Shown: positions 34,963-44,797, counted from the first letter of the stretch. The stretch: 64,000 nucleotides of DNA from Lachnospiraceae bacterium (GCA_900772845.1 CAAGSD010000054.1:3681-67680); one strand, 5' to 3'. The notes: a model not told the origin generated them from the letters alone. Program-made: numbers and translations.

Positions 34963-37059
34963 TTGCTTGTCAATAAAAATCTGAACGATAAAACTTATCA
35001 GGAACTCATAAGCGAAGCAATTATGCAGATTCCTCTCTATACGACCGAATGGACGAATTTCAACCCGTCCGATCCCGGCATGACAATACTTGAGAATCTG
35101 ACGGCATTTGAGGTGCTGCAGCAGGAATCCATCCGGCAGGTGACACCCCGGATCCGGCAGAAGCTCTTGAAAATGCTTGGCTTTACCGAGAGAAAGGGAA
35201 GATGCGCAAGGATACTGATGTCGGCGGAGGGCGTGAAGGAGCCAGTGGAGCTTCAGGCGAACCAGCCGTTTTATCTGGGAGATCTTACCTTTGAGACGAA
35301 CCGGCGCATGCGCCTTGGAGGCTATTCGCTGACCGGAGTATACGGACAGCATGACGGCAGCTTTCAGGATTACAGTTATCTGATCAATGATGATATTCCC
35401 AAAGCGGCGATGATCTTCGGAGAGACTCCAGGCGAGGAGGACTGCGTTTATTTTACGGCTGACAGACTGCCGGAGCCGGGAGAGGAATTGATTTTCTACA
35501 TGACCCTCGCAAACCGTTTTAACCGGAATCCTTATGAGGAGAAGGGGAATAACACGTTTGCGGATCTCGTGTGGGAGTGCTATACTGAGAACGGATATGA
35601 ACCCATGAATGTGGTGGACTATACCTCCTGTTTTCTCGTAAGCGGCGAGGTGAGGATGCGGATGCCAAATACAGCGGCGGCAGTCTGTGAAGAACTTCCG
35701 AAGCCGGCCTACGCCATCCGTGCGAGGGTTATTAAGGCGGATTATGATGTCAGCCCGAAGCTGCTGTCAGTGGCGGGATTTCTGTTCGAGGCATGGCAGA
35801 AAGAGACAAAATCCGTATGTTATACTTTCCAGAAATATTCAAAGATTACGCTGAACAGTGAACTGATGGAGGAGGGGTATCTGCAGGTATTCTGTAAGGA
35901 GGAAAAGGGCTCCTTCTACCGCAGATACGAGCCGGTCTCCGAGGAGGGAGACAGAGGGCGTTTCTATACGCTGGAGCATGAGAGATACGGTGTAAATACT
36001 TTTAGCTTTGACAGACGGCGGTTCGGATTTGCCCCCGACAAGCTGAAAAATGCTGTGAAGATCATGGTCTATTCAGAGGAAATGATGCGCAGGTTCTACC
36101 TTGGAATCGTGCAGGGCTATGATGCACAGGAACTGGAACTGCCGGTGAAAAATATTGTGGCGGAATCCTTCTGCATCATCGCAAAGCGGACAGATGAAAA
36201 CGGCGAAGAAATATTTGATTTTGTAAGACCTAACTACTATGAGGAAGATTCCCTCACCTATTACCTTCTGGAGAATGAAGGCAAGATCGTCATTGAGGAT
36301 GCCGGTGTGTTTATCGGTGCATCACTTTATATGGGCTCCTGCAGTATCACCAGAGGACAGGAAGGAAATATCCGGGAGGGCAGCCGTTTCCGTACAGGAA
36401 AGAATCTGCAGGATATTGTGTTTGTCAATGCGGGACCCGGTACGGGTGGGTGCTTCCGGGAGAGCATCGCAGATGTGAGGGAGCGTTTCCTTACAGACAT
36501 GAATAAACCTTACACTGCTGTGACATCGGCGGATTATGAGTCGATCGTAAAGAGTGCACCGGGCTTATGTATCCATAAGGTCAGAGCGGTGCTCCGGGAG
36601 GAGAGGAATGAGGTACAGATCGCAGTGAAGCCGGGAACAGATGAACGCTTCCCGAAACTCTCCGACACTTACCGGAAGAGTCTGGAGCAGCTTCTGGAGA
36701 AGAAGCGTCTGTTGACAACGAGGGTCGAGATCGTTCCCCCTGTCTATCTGCCCATCAATGTGAAGGGTGTCATCTATGTCAAGAGACATTATGAGAGAGA
36801 GCAGGGACTGATCGAGCAGATGATAAGGGAGCAGCTGGATTATCTGGAGTCGGAACGCAATTTCGGCGATGTGCTGAAGTTCGATGAGGTGTTCCGGGCG
36901 GTGGAAAATCTGGAATGTGTGGAATACATCTACGATCTGACGCTGCACCCCCAATATCCGGGAGCAGCGAAGATCAGGGACAACGATATTTATCCGAACG
37001 CAGATTGCCTGTGCTATGCGGGAGACATCCAGCTTGAAATCAGGAACTATGAGAAATAG
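34963..37059 (+). CDS. Second baseplate J-like wedge protein (Afp12-like)
   Basis: A 698-residue partner of the gene before it, with TTG start after GGAAGGAG. It begins LNDKTYQELISEAIMQIP and FNPSDPGMTILENLTAFEV, the same N-terminal plan as the first wedge, and near residue 520 keeps the J-domain helix ADVRERFLTDMNKPYTAVTS with DYESIV. It ends GAAKIRDNDIYPNADCL. Two wedge proteins of unequal size match Afp11/Afp12. Confidence 0.82.
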   Translation: MLVNKNLNDKTYQELISEAIMQIPLYTTEWTNFNPSDPGMTILENLTAFEVLQQESIRQVTPRIRQKLLKMLGFTERKGRCARILMSAEGVKEPVELQANQPFYLGDLTFETNRRMRLGGYSLTGVYGQHDGSFQDYSYLINDDIPKAAMIFGETPGEEDCVYFTADRLPEPGEELIFYMTLANRFNRNPYEEKGNNTFADLVWECYTENGYEPMNVVDYTSCFLVSGEVRMRMPNTAAAVCEELPKPAYAIRARVIKADYDVSPKLLSVAGFLFEAWQKETKSVCYTFQKYSKITLNSELMEEGYLQVFCKEEKGSFYRRYEPVSEEGDRGRFYTLEHERYGVNTFSFDRRRFGFAPDKLKNAVKIMVYSEEMMRRFYLGIVQGYDAQELELPVKNIVAESFCIIAKRTDENGEEIFDFVRPNYYEEDSLTYYLLENEGKIVIEDAGVFIGASLYMGSCSITRGQEGNIREGSRFRTGKNLQDIVFVNAGPGTGGCFRESIADVRERFLTDMNKPYTAVTSADYESIVKSAPGLCIHKVRAVLREERNEVQIAVKPGTDERFPKLSDTYRKSLEQLLEKKRLLTTRVEIVPPVYLPINVKGVIYVKRHYEREQGLIEQMIREQLDYLESERNFGDVLKFDEVFRAVENLECVEYIYDLTLHPQYPGAAKIRDNDIYPNADCLCYAGDIQLEIRNYEK

Positions 37060-37073
37060 GGAAGGAAAGCGGT

Positions 37074-38177
37074 ATGGCAGCAGTTACTTATTCAATTAAG
37101 AAGAACCGTATCAAAAAAGGACTGTGCAGGGGCTTCTCGCTGGAGAACGAAGATGTTCTCACGGCTGTGCCCACGGAACAGGAGCACTATCTTTTCCTTC
37201 AGGGAATTGATGCCGTCAAGGAGGACATGACGTGGGGAAGACTGCATTTTGAGATGCAGCTTTCGGAAAATGCCGTCTGTCTCGTCTATGTCAGGGCATT
37301 GAATCAGGACAGTTTTTACAGGAACGGAAAGGAAACGGCCATCAGTGCTTTTCTGACAGATCCGGAAGAGCCTGACAACCTGAAGGTGCAGTTCTTCCAG
37401 GAGATTGACGCAAAGCGTTGTGTGAACATGTCAGACATCCTGCTGTATGAACAGAGCGGGAGGTATCTCTATCTGATGATCAAAGTTATAGGAGAAGGGG
37501 TCAATACGATCTCCCATATCCGGTTGGAACAGCAGGGTGATAATTTTATGGATACTTTCCCGGAAATCTACCGGGAGAGGGACAGCTTTTTCCATCGTTA
37601 TCTTTCGGTATTTTCCAGTATCTATCAGGATTTTCAAGAGAATATCGATCAGGTGGACAGACTGCTTGACCTTGACACCTGCCCCCAGGAAATGCTGCCG
37701 ATGTATGGCAGATGGATGGGAATTGAACTGGGGGATGAATGTAAGGATGAGCCGTGGCTGCGGACGTTGATCAAGGAAGCGTACCGGCTGAACTGTATGA
37801 GAGGCAGTAAATGGGCAATTGAGAGGATCGCAGAGATCGTTCTCGGAGAACCGGTGGTCATACTGGAGAGCAACATCATGAAGGCCTATGTGGAGGAGAC
37901 GGGGCAGGAACAGTTTAAGACGCTGTACGGCGACAGCCCCTATGATGTCACCATTCTGATCAACAGACATGTGACAGAGGCTTTGAAATCCCGGCTGATG
38001 CTGCTGATCAACCAGTACAGGCCTATCCGCAGCCGGATACATATCGTATATCTGAAGGAAGCCGGCAATATGGATTATCATACCTATATGGATATGAATG
38101 CCCGCATGATCTGCGATAATGCGGGACAGTTGGATACCGATGCACAATATATGGATGGCATTGTGACACTACAGTAA
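37074..38177 (+). CDS. Phage tail protein I-like
   Basis: A 367-residue protein whose second half fits tail protein I (gpI): FPEIYRERDSFFHRYLSVF, then a helix pair and the core LDTCPQEMLPMYGRWMGIEL, REAYRLN-like LIKEAYRLNCMRGSKWAIE and the closing INQYRPIRSRIHI. In phages and CIS it links the wedge to a fibre. No fibre gene follows, so attachment to the envelope instead is possible. Last particle gene before the signalling part. Confidence 0.8.
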   Translation: MAAVTYSIKKNRIKKGLCRGFSLENEDVLTAVPTEQEHYLFLQGIDAVKEDMTWGRLHFEMQLSENAVCLVYVRALNQDSFYRNGKETAISAFLTDPEEPDNLKVQFFQEIDAKRCVNMSDILLYEQSGRYLYLMIKVIGEGVNTISHIRLEQQGDNFMDTFPEIYRERDSFFHRYLSVFSSIYQDFQENIDQVDRLLDLDTCPQEMLPMYGRWMGIELGDECKDEPWLRTLIKEAYRLNCMRGSKWAIERIAEIVLGEPVVILESNIMKAYVEETGQEQFKTLYGDSPYDVTILINRHVTEALKSRLMLLINQYRPIRSRIHIVYLKEAGNMDYHTYMDMNARMICDNAGQLDTDAQYMDGIVTLQ

Positions 38178-38192
38178 AGGAGCAGACAGAAC

Positions 38193-38492
38193 ATGAATCT
38201 TACAGAGACAAGAAATGACAGCACGATCCAGATCAAAATTGAAGGCAGAGTGGATACCACCACAAGCCCGCAGTTACAGCAGGCAATTCTGACAGCATTT
38301 CAGAAGGGGAGTAAGGTGGTTCTGGATTTCGAAGGAGTGAACTATGTGTCCAGCGCAGGACTGAGAGCCCTGCTGATCGGCCAGAAGACAGCCATGTCAA
38401 AGGGCGGAAGCATGGTGATCGTGCATGTCTGCGATGCGGTTTTGAGTGTGCTCAAGATGTCAGGGTTCAGCGGCATACTGCAGATCGAGTAA
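38193..38492 (+). CDS. STAS-domain anti-anti-sigma-like protein
   Basis: A 99-residue SpoIIAA/RsbV-type protein: EGRVDTTTSPQL, VVLDFEGVNYVSSAGLRALL with the phospho-acceptor Ser at 53/54, and the final amphipathic helix. In partner switching the unphosphorylated form binds an RsbW-like kinase; a PP2C phosphatase resets it. Both partners are encoded at 42756 and 44798. Placed in the middle of an injection-system block it likely gates expression or activity. Confidence 0.9.
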   Translation: MNLTETRNDSTIQIKIEGRVDTTTSPQLQQAILTAFQKGSKVVLDFEGVNYVSSAGLRALLIGQKTAMSKGGSMVIVHVCDAVLSVLKMSGFSGILQIE

Positions 38493-38504
38493 TGGTGAGT
38501 GCTG

Positions 38505-39143
38505 ATGATTCGATTTGTGGATGTATCTGCCGGATACGGAACCGAACAGGAACCTGTATTTACGCATTTCAGTGAGACCATAGAGGACGGAGAATTCGTT
38601 CTGGTGACAGGAGAGAGCGGCGTGGGAAAGAGTACCTTTGTCAGACTGCTGCTGTGCGAACTCCTGCCTTTGGCGGGACAGGTGTTCGTGGACGGACAGG
38701 ATCTGTCGCTGCTTAAGAGGGGACAGATTCCCGTCTATCGCCGGAAGCTTGGAGTCGTGTTTCAGGATCACCGACTGATTCCTGACCGGAGCGCCTATGA
38801 AAATGTGAAGCTGGCGCGGCTGGTGGCAGGGGGAAGGAGACGAGATACCGACCAGATGATCTGTTCCCTGTTCTCTCTGTTCGGTATCACAGAACTGTAT
38901 AAACGCTATCCCAATGAGATGTCTGGTGGGCAGCAGCAGAAGGTCTGTCTGGCGAGAGCGGTAATGAATTACCCCAGGTATCTTCTGGCAGATGAGCCTA
39001 CGGGAAACCTTGACCCGGAGTCCTCAAGGGAGATCATGAAGTTCTTTGAACTGGTTCACAGACAGGGAACAACGGTCATAGTGGTGACACATGACCTTGA
39101 GGCGGCAGACGGACTTGCCTGCCGCAGAATAGAACTTTCCTAA
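38505..39143 (+). CDS. FtsE-like ABC transporter ATPase
   Basis: A 212-residue ABC ATPase: Walker A GESGVGKST, Q-loop VVFQDHRLIPDRSAYENV, signature MSGGQQQKV and Walker B LLADEPTGNLDP. The Q-loop and length are those of FtsE and LolD types. No FtsX-like permease lies near, so it is either an orphan using a distant permease or it works on another membrane partner here. The ATG at 38505 is preferred to the GTG at 38499; neither has a strong site. Confidence 0.8.
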   Translation: MIRFVDVSAGYGTEQEPVFTHFSETIEDGEFVLVTGESGVGKSTFVRLLLCELLPLAGQVFVDGQDLSLLKRGQIPVYRRKLGVVFQDHRLIPDRSAYENVKLARLVAGGRRRDTDQMICSLFSLFGITELYKRYPNEMSGGQQQKVCLARAVMNYPRYLLADEPTGNLDPESSREIMKFFELVHRQGTTVIVVTHDLEAADGLACRRIELS

Positions 39144-39230
39144 GCTGGAAAGGGGAGTTTTGTGCCGATGCATACCCGGCACAGAGTTGATATTACAGAG
39201 AGTGTGTGCAGAAAAGGAAAGAGGAAAAAT

Positions 39231-40514
39231 ATGCAGAACAATGTACAGAAAATGGTTTTTGAGAAAGTGATCGCACCTTTTGCAGACAGAAAATACGGAT
39301 ACGTGGGTGCGGAACTTGAGTATCCGATCCTTCCGGAAAATGACGAGACGCCGCTGGCCGATATCGGTTCAGAGTTCCTGAAATATCTGGTAGATGAGCA
39401 CGGCTTCAAGGTATCCGGTGTCGGAAGTGACGGCAGATACATGAGAGTTGACCGGGATGGGGATGATGTATCCTTCGATTATTCTTATATCCTGCTGGAA
39501 TTTTCTATGGCAAAACAGGAGAGTCTGGTCACAATCTACGAGCATTTTCTTCCCCTTTTCCGCCTTGCAAAGGAGTATTATGAAAAGAAGGGCTGCCTGA
39601 TCGGCTGCTTCGGCAGGGTTCCGTTCCACACTCACAAGGGTGAATATACGCAGGATCCGTTCTACACCATGATCCGGGCTTATCTGACAGAGTACAGTGA
39701 GGAGAAAGATCTAAACAAGTATTTTGCCAATATGGCATCTGTGCAGACACATATCGACGTGCCGATGGATGCGCTGCTTAAGACTTATAACCTGTTTAAT
39801 GAACTGGATTTCGTGGGGGCGCTGCTGTTCGCCAATTCCGGAAAACTGGAGGATCCCGATTCCACAGTGTGGTGTATGAGGGATGAAGCCTGGGAGAAAT
39901 GCGGTATCCCTGACATCGGTGTATATCCCGGAAGCTTCTCTTCATTGGAGGATGTGGCGGCGGCCATCGCCGAGGAAGAGATCTTTATCGAGCCGGTGGA
40001 CGGCGGCATCCGGGGCATGAAGCCGATCTCTTTGGAGAAGTATTTCGGCGAGCAGGGCAATGATCCGGAGCGTTTTCAGTTCTTCCGGAGCTTCAAGCAT
40101 GTGGTGCTCAACGGCTATCATGTGCTGGAGGTGCGCAGTGACTGTACACAGCCGCTGGCAGACTGTCTGCTGCCGGGAGCCTTCCATCTGGGAATTGCCA
40201 TGAATTTCGACAAGGCGGCAGAGCTTGTTAAGCGCTTCAAAGCCGATAACGGCATTACGGAGGATTATGCAGAACTTCGTAAGAAGGCGGCAGAAGGAGT
40301 GGAAATTACGGATGAGGATGCTCTCTATAGTTTCCTGCAGCAGTTGTACGAGGTGGCAAAGGAAGGACTTGCCAAGCGCGGATACGGCGAGGAGAAGCTG
40401 ATGGCAGGTCTGCAGGACAGAATAGACAAAAGGGAGAATCCCGCACAGAGGGCGAAGAAACTGCTGGCTAAGACCGGTGATTTCAAAGCAGTGGCGAGTG
40501 AATTCTGCCGATAA
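39231..40514 (+). CDS. GCS2-type glutamate-cysteine ligase-like protein
   Basis: A 427-residue protein of the GCS2 (carboxylate-amine ligase) type: GAELEYPIL with the metal-binding Glu pair, LLEFSMAKQES, NMASVQTHIDVP, and LEVRSDCTQP near the end. These enzymes join glutamate, or a similar acid, to an amine with ATP. The start at 39231 follows GGAAAGAGGAAAA. Its place beside a solute-binding protein and a glutamate-type symporter hints at amino-acid chemistry, but the reason for its presence in a CIS block is unclear. Confidence 0.75.
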   Translation: MQNNVQKMVFEKVIAPFADRKYGYVGAELEYPILPENDETPLADIGSEFLKYLVDEHGFKVSGVGSDGRYMRVDRDGDDVSFDYSYILLEFSMAKQESLVTIYEHFLPLFRLAKEYYEKKGCLIGCFGRVPFHTHKGEYTQDPFYTMIRAYLTEYSEEKDLNKYFANMASVQTHIDVPMDALLKTYNLFNELDFVGALLFANSGKLEDPDSTVWCMRDEAWEKCGIPDIGVYPGSFSSLEDVAAAIAEEEIFIEPVDGGIRGMKPISLEKYFGEQGNDPERFQFFRSFKHVVLNGYHVLEVRSDCTQPLADCLLPGAFHLGIAMNFDKAAELVKRFKADNGITEDYAELRKKAAEGVEITDEDALYSFLQQLYEVAKEGLAKRGYGEEKLMAGLQDRIDKRENPAQRAKKLLAKTGDFKAVASEFCR

Positions 40515-40530
40515 CAGGAGGAAAATGTCC

Positions 40531-41487
40531 ATGAAGTTCAAAGTCACAAAGGTTGTGGCCTCCCTTGGAATTTTAGCGGTGCTGTCTGCTGCTTTATTTG
40601 TCATGGCTCCCGCTTCCCAAACGGTGGAAGCGGAGGAACTGGCACAGGAGACAAAACAGCAGACGATTCCGGCGAAGACGGAAGATAGAAACAGCGGGGA
40701 GAACAACAGCCGGGGGACAGCACCCGGTGGAATAGAAGAGATAAAAGAGCGGGGTGTTCTGGTGGCGGGGATTCCCAGAGATGATCTGTTGGCTTTTTAT
40801 GAGGAAGACGGAGAAGGAAATATGTCGGGGACGGATGTGGAACTGGCGAAAAGCATCGCAGCCTCCCTCGGCGTAGATATCGTCTTTTCCAGAGAGGCCG
40901 CCAACAATGATGAGTTGACAAAGCAGCTGGAGAACGGGGAGATCGATATGGTAGTCGCCACCTACAGCAGGACGCTGGACAGGGCGCTGCGGGTGAGACT
41001 GTCGGAGCCCTATCTGTCCATCGGAATGGCGGTGATGATCAACAAGCAGGCGGCGGTACAACGGGGAGTGACCCAGAATCCCGCAGGCTATCTCAAGACT
41101 TCCGGGGAGAAGATCGCAGTCATTGCCGGGACCTCCCATGTAGATCTGTGCCGGGAACTGTTCCCGGACTGTGAGATCGTAGAGACGCAGGGCTATGAAG
41201 AAGCGGTGGAGCTGGTAAAACATAACAAGGTATTTGCGTATTTCTGCGGAGAGTTGGAATTCTATTCCGAGATCTGCAGGGACAGGGAACTCCAGATCTA
41301 CACTGATGTCTATGTCTATTCCGACATCAAGGACGAGTTCTGTGTGGCTGTCTCCAGAGAGAATGAAGAACTTCAGGACTATATAAATATGTATCTTGCC
41401 ATGTCACCGAAGCTGACGATCGACGACATTCACAAGAGATATGACGAATATTACAGCGGGGAGACACAGGATGAAGAGAATGAATAA
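40531..41487 (+). CDS. Family 3 solute-binding protein
   Basis: A 318-residue exported protein: a signal peptide with no lipobox Cys (core ASLGILAVLSAALFVMA), a Glu/Thr linker, then a type 3 binding domain with the motif IKERGVLVAGIPRDD, SGTDVELAKSIAASLG and LENGEIDMVVATYSRTLDR. Such domains bind polar amino acids. There is no permease of the HisM kind, so it may serve as the sensor input of the system. ATG at 40531 is nine bases after AGGAGG; 40525 is possible. Confidence 0.82.
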   Translation: MKFKVTKVVASLGILAVLSAALFVMAPASQTVEAEELAQETKQQTIPAKTEDRNSGENNSRGTAPGGIEEIKERGVLVAGIPRDDLLAFYEEDGEGNMSGTDVELAKSIAASLGVDIVFSREAANNDELTKQLENGEIDMVVATYSRTLDRALRVRLSEPYLSIGMAVMINKQAAVQRGVTQNPAGYLKTSGEKIAVIAGTSHVDLCRELFPDCEIVETQGYEEAVELVKHNKVFAYFCGELEFYSEICRDRELQIYTDVYVYSDIKDEFCVAVSRENEELQDYINMYLAMSPKLTIDDIHKRYDEYYSGETQDEENE

Positions 41488-42772
41488 GATACTTTCCTCG
41501 CCGGTGACGCTTTTTGCCGGCATACTTGCGGGATTCCTGATCGCTTTCTTCGCAAAGCCGTTGGTTCCGATTCTGAGACCATTTTCAACGGTGTATCTGA
41601 ATCTGCTGAAAATGTGTGTCATACCCATTGTCTCCACGGCGGTGGCAGTCAACCTGCGGAGGCTGGTGGGACATAAGACACAGGGGATTATGTTAAGATG
41701 GATCCTGATCGTCATCTGTGGCCTGCTGGCAGCGGCCGCTGTCGGAACAGGAGTAAGCTTCCTGTGCAGAGCATGGGCAACGCCCAGCGCAGAAGCGATC
41801 CAGCAGCTTACCAATACCGAGGACAGCGCTGATGCCATCACCTTTTACACGGTGAGCTATTATGATCCGGAGATAAGCCAGGAAGTGACGGAGAACAGCT
41901 TTTCCATGGCAGAATTTCTTACGGATACGGTACCTACGAATATATTTGAGTCACTGAGCAATAACAACATGATGCAGATCATCTTCTTCTTCGTGGTAGT
42001 AGGTGTCCTGCTGGGAATCCTTCCGGCGGAGGAAACGGATATCATAACAGCGGGTCTGGAGGGAATCTACCAGATGTTCTGCCATTTTGTGAAGGACATC
42101 CTGCTGTTTTTACCCTTCGGTATGTGTGCAATGCTCGCCGTACAGTTCGCAGAGTGTGATCTGGTACAGATGATGGGCGTGGTAGGAAAGTTTATCCTGC
42201 TCCAGTGGGGCGTTATGCTCCTGCTTACATTGATCGCTTTCTGCATTATACAGGTGAGAACGGGACTTTCCGTGAAGGAGCATCTGAAGGCAATCAGGAA
42301 GACCTTTTTCGTCGCTTTCGGAACTAGCAGCTGTATCGCTTCCATTTCGGTGGCTATGGAGGATTCGGTGGACAGACTGGGGCTGGATGAAGAAGTGACC
42401 AAGGCAATTCTGCCTATCGGGATAACGACCTTCCAATACGGTGTGATCGCCAGCGGTGCCATCGCAGCCGTATACGGCACCAGCATTTACCCGGTGGACA
42501 TTACCGTCCAGACGATCATTGTCATACTGATCGGGGCAATCGCCTTTTCCCTGTCGATCATCGGTGCACCGGGGGTTGTGGCGGTCTCCATGTTAAGCAT
42601 TATATTGACACCGCTGGGAATCCCCAGTGAGACCATCGTATTGATCTATCTGGCGACCATACCGTTTTTTGATCCGATTGCTGTATTTTCCAGCGTATAT
42701 TCCAATATAGCGGTGACAGCCCTCGTTGTGCCGGGAAAGGGGAAGAAGGAGAAAAATGAAGTTTCGAAATAA
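41471..42772 (+). CDS. Divergent SDF (dicarboxylate/glutamate:cation) symporter-like protein
   Basis: A 433-residue membrane protein of the SDF fold: HP1-like AFGTSSCIASISV and the long terminal helices. The canonical NMDGT motif is replaced by TFQYGV, and the NVTGD motif in the last helix reads NIAVT, so Na+ and substrate sites are not standard. It may be a transceptor working with the binding protein and phosphatase next to it, rather than a transporter. It overlaps the previous stop by 17 bases. Confidence 0.75.
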   Translation: MKRMNKILSSPVTLFAGILAGFLIAFFAKPLVPILRPFSTVYLNLLKMCVIPIVSTAVAVNLRRLVGHKTQGIMLRWILIVICGLLAAAAVGTGVSFLCRAWATPSAEAIQQLTNTEDSADAITFYTVSYYDPEISQEVTENSFSMAEFLTDTVPTNIFESLSNNNMMQIIFFFVVVGVLLGILPAEETDIITAGLEGIYQMFCHFVKDILLFLPFGMCAMLAVQFAECDLVQMMGVVGKFILLQWGVMLLLTLIAFCIIQVRTGLSVKEHLKAIRKTFFVAFGTSSCIASISVAMEDSVDRLGLDEEVTKAILPIGITTFQYGVIASGAIAAVYGTSIYPVDITVQTIIVILIGAIAFSLSIIGAPGVVAVSMLSIILTPLGIPSETIVLIYLATIPFFDPIAVFSSVYSNIAVTALVVPGKGKKEKNEVSK

Positions 42773-44777
42773 GATATTTTTGATGATGATACTGATCTCA
42801 CTGCTGACTCTGGTCAGCCTCGGTGCAGTATCCGTGATACAGTTCCTGCACACGAAGACGGAGGTCAGGAACCGTCTGGAGGAGCAGAAGGACATTCTGT
42901 ATGCTACAAATATGGAGATCATGACGGGCTCCCAGGAGGACAGTGTCAAATCCTTTGCCTATGAGTATGCCAGTACGCTGGAGAATAATCTGGATGAGAT
43001 CGAGCAGGAACTGACAGTCGTGGCATCCTATCTGCAGAAGCTGTACAGAGACGGGGTATCGGAGCAGTCCGCTTATTCCGATTCGCTGGTATATCTGCAG
43101 CCCGGCGTCACCTATGAGGAGGTGAGTGGGGAGTTCCAGAGCATAAAATCTGTCCGGGATATGATACATATGATACTGCCGGAAGGCAGCCGTTCCATGA
43201 TGTACTATGTGACCCAGAGCGGAATGCTGTTGTCTGATCTGGAGATAGAATACGGTGGCTCCGAGGTAGACCGGAGAGAGAGAGACTGGTATATTGCAGC
43301 GGCAGAGAGCGGAAGCATCTGCTGGATGCCACCCTATAAGGATGCGTTGACGGGCGAGATGACGCTGACCTGTTCCATGCCGGTCATCGTGGACGGAGAG
43401 CTGAAGGGCGTGATCGGAGAGGACATTTATCTGACGGATGTCTGTGATACGATTTTGCAGCAGGATCAGAACATTTTCGAAAATGTCTTTCTTTTGACGG
43501 AGGACGGCAGCTATATCGTGGGAACGCAGGACGAGTTTGACGAAAAACTCTCCGAATATACGAAACAGATGCAGCAGGAACTCAATGACGGTGTGGCGGT
43601 AAGAATTCTGGATCAGGAGCGACTGATCCTGGGCAGCGCCACCATCGAAAATACAGGCTGGGATGTCTTTGTGGCGCTAGATTATACCCGTCTGGAGCAG
43701 CCGGTACAGAATGTCGGAGAAGCGATTACAGAAAGCTCCGCTACGACCATCACCTTTTTAGAGCAGAATATTCGGAACGTACTTGTAATCTTCGGTATTC
43801 TTGCACTGGTGCTGCTGCTCATTGTCGGACTGGTGTCTTCGGCATTTTCCAGGACGCTGGTGGAGCCGATTGAGGAACTGACTCACGGAGCCGAGATTAT
43901 CAGCAAGGGAAATCTGGATTACCATCTGGACATCCATACTGACGGCGAGATCAAGAATCTGGCGGATGCCTTTTCCGCCATGACGGTAGACTTGAAGAAT
44001 TATATTGAGAATCTGAACAAAGTGACGGCGGAGAGGGAGAGAATCAGCGCAGAATTGAATGTCGCAGCGAAGATCCAGGAGGATATGCTGCCAAAGATAT
44101 TCCCCGCTTTCCCTGACCGGAAAGAATTTGACGTCATTGCGGCGATGGATCCTGCCAAGGCCGTGGGAGGAGACTTCTATGACTTCTTTATGACGGACGA
44201 TGACCATTTAGCCATCGTTATGTCCGATGTGTCCAGCAAGGGAGTTCCGGCGGCTCTGTTTATGGTCATTGCCAAGACACTGATTAAAAACTATGCGTGT
44301 CAGATGCATGATCTCGGCAAGGTGTACGAGGTGGTAAACAATCAGCTGTGCGAGGGTAATGAAGAGAACATGTTTGTCACTTCCTTTATGGCGGTCATAA
44401 CCATCAGCACGGGAGAAATGGAATTTGTGAATGCGGGACACAACCCGCAGCTGTGGATGCATGACGGAGATACCTTTGACTGGATCAAGACAGATCCGGG
44501 CTTTGTTCTGGCCGGACTTCCGGAGATTCCTTATGTCAGCCATAAGCTGCAGCTTTCCCATGGAGACAGGATCTTCCTGTACACAGACGGTGTGACAGAG
44601 GCACAGAACAGTGTGAGGGAATTGTTTGGAGAAGAGAGACTTTTAGAGAGTCTGAACCGCTATGGCAGAAAGCCGATGGATCAGCTTCTGCCGGCAGTCA
44701 GAGCGGATGTCGATGCATTTGTAGGCGGTGCGGAGCAATTTGATGATATAACGATGCTTGCCTTTGAATATCGATGA
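42756..44777 (+). CDS. Membrane-bound PP2C (SpoIIE/RsbU-type) phosphatase with dCache-like sensor
   Basis: A 673-residue protein: TM helix near residues 8-28, outer dCache-like domain (30-340), second TM at about 350-370, HAMP (LVEPIEELTHGAEII), coiled coil, and a PP2C domain from about 440 with KIQEDMLPKIFP, AVGGDFYDFF, DVSSKGVPAALFM, FVNAGHNP, DGVTEAQ and DDITMLAF. All metal-binding Asp residues are present. It should dephosphorylate the STAS protein at 38193 in response to an external signal. The start at 42756 follows GAAGGAG and overlaps the previous gene. Confidence 0.92.
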   Translation: MKFRNKIFLMMILISLLTLVSLGAVSVIQFLHTKTEVRNRLEEQKDILYATNMEIMTGSQEDSVKSFAYEYASTLENNLDEIEQELTVVASYLQKLYRDGVSEQSAYSDSLVYLQPGVTYEEVSGEFQSIKSVRDMIHMILPEGSRSMMYYVTQSGMLLSDLEIEYGGSEVDRRERDWYIAAAESGSICWMPPYKDALTGEMTLTCSMPVIVDGELKGVIGEDIYLTDVCDTILQQDQNIFENVFLLTEDGSYIVGTQDEFDEKLSEYTKQMQQELNDGVAVRILDQERLILGSATIENTGWDVFVALDYTRLEQPVQNVGEAITESSATTITFLEQNIRNVLVIFGILALVLLLIVGLVSSAFSRTLVEPIEELTHGAEIISKGNLDYHLDIHTDGEIKNLADAFSAMTVDLKNYIENLNKVTAERERISAELNVAAKIQEDMLPKIFPAFPDRKEFDVIAAMDPAKAVGGDFYDFFMTDDDHLAIVMSDVSSKGVPAALFMVIAKTLIKNYACQMHDLGKVYEVVNNQLCEGNEENMFVTSFMAVITISTGEMEFVNAGHNPQLWMHDGDTFDWIKTDPGFVLAGLPEIPYVSHKLQLSHGDRIFLYTDGVTEAQNSVRELFGEERLLESLNRYGRKPMDQLLPAVRADVDAFVGGAEQFDDITMLAFEYR

Positions 44778-44797
44778 GACAGAAAGGATAGGAAGTC

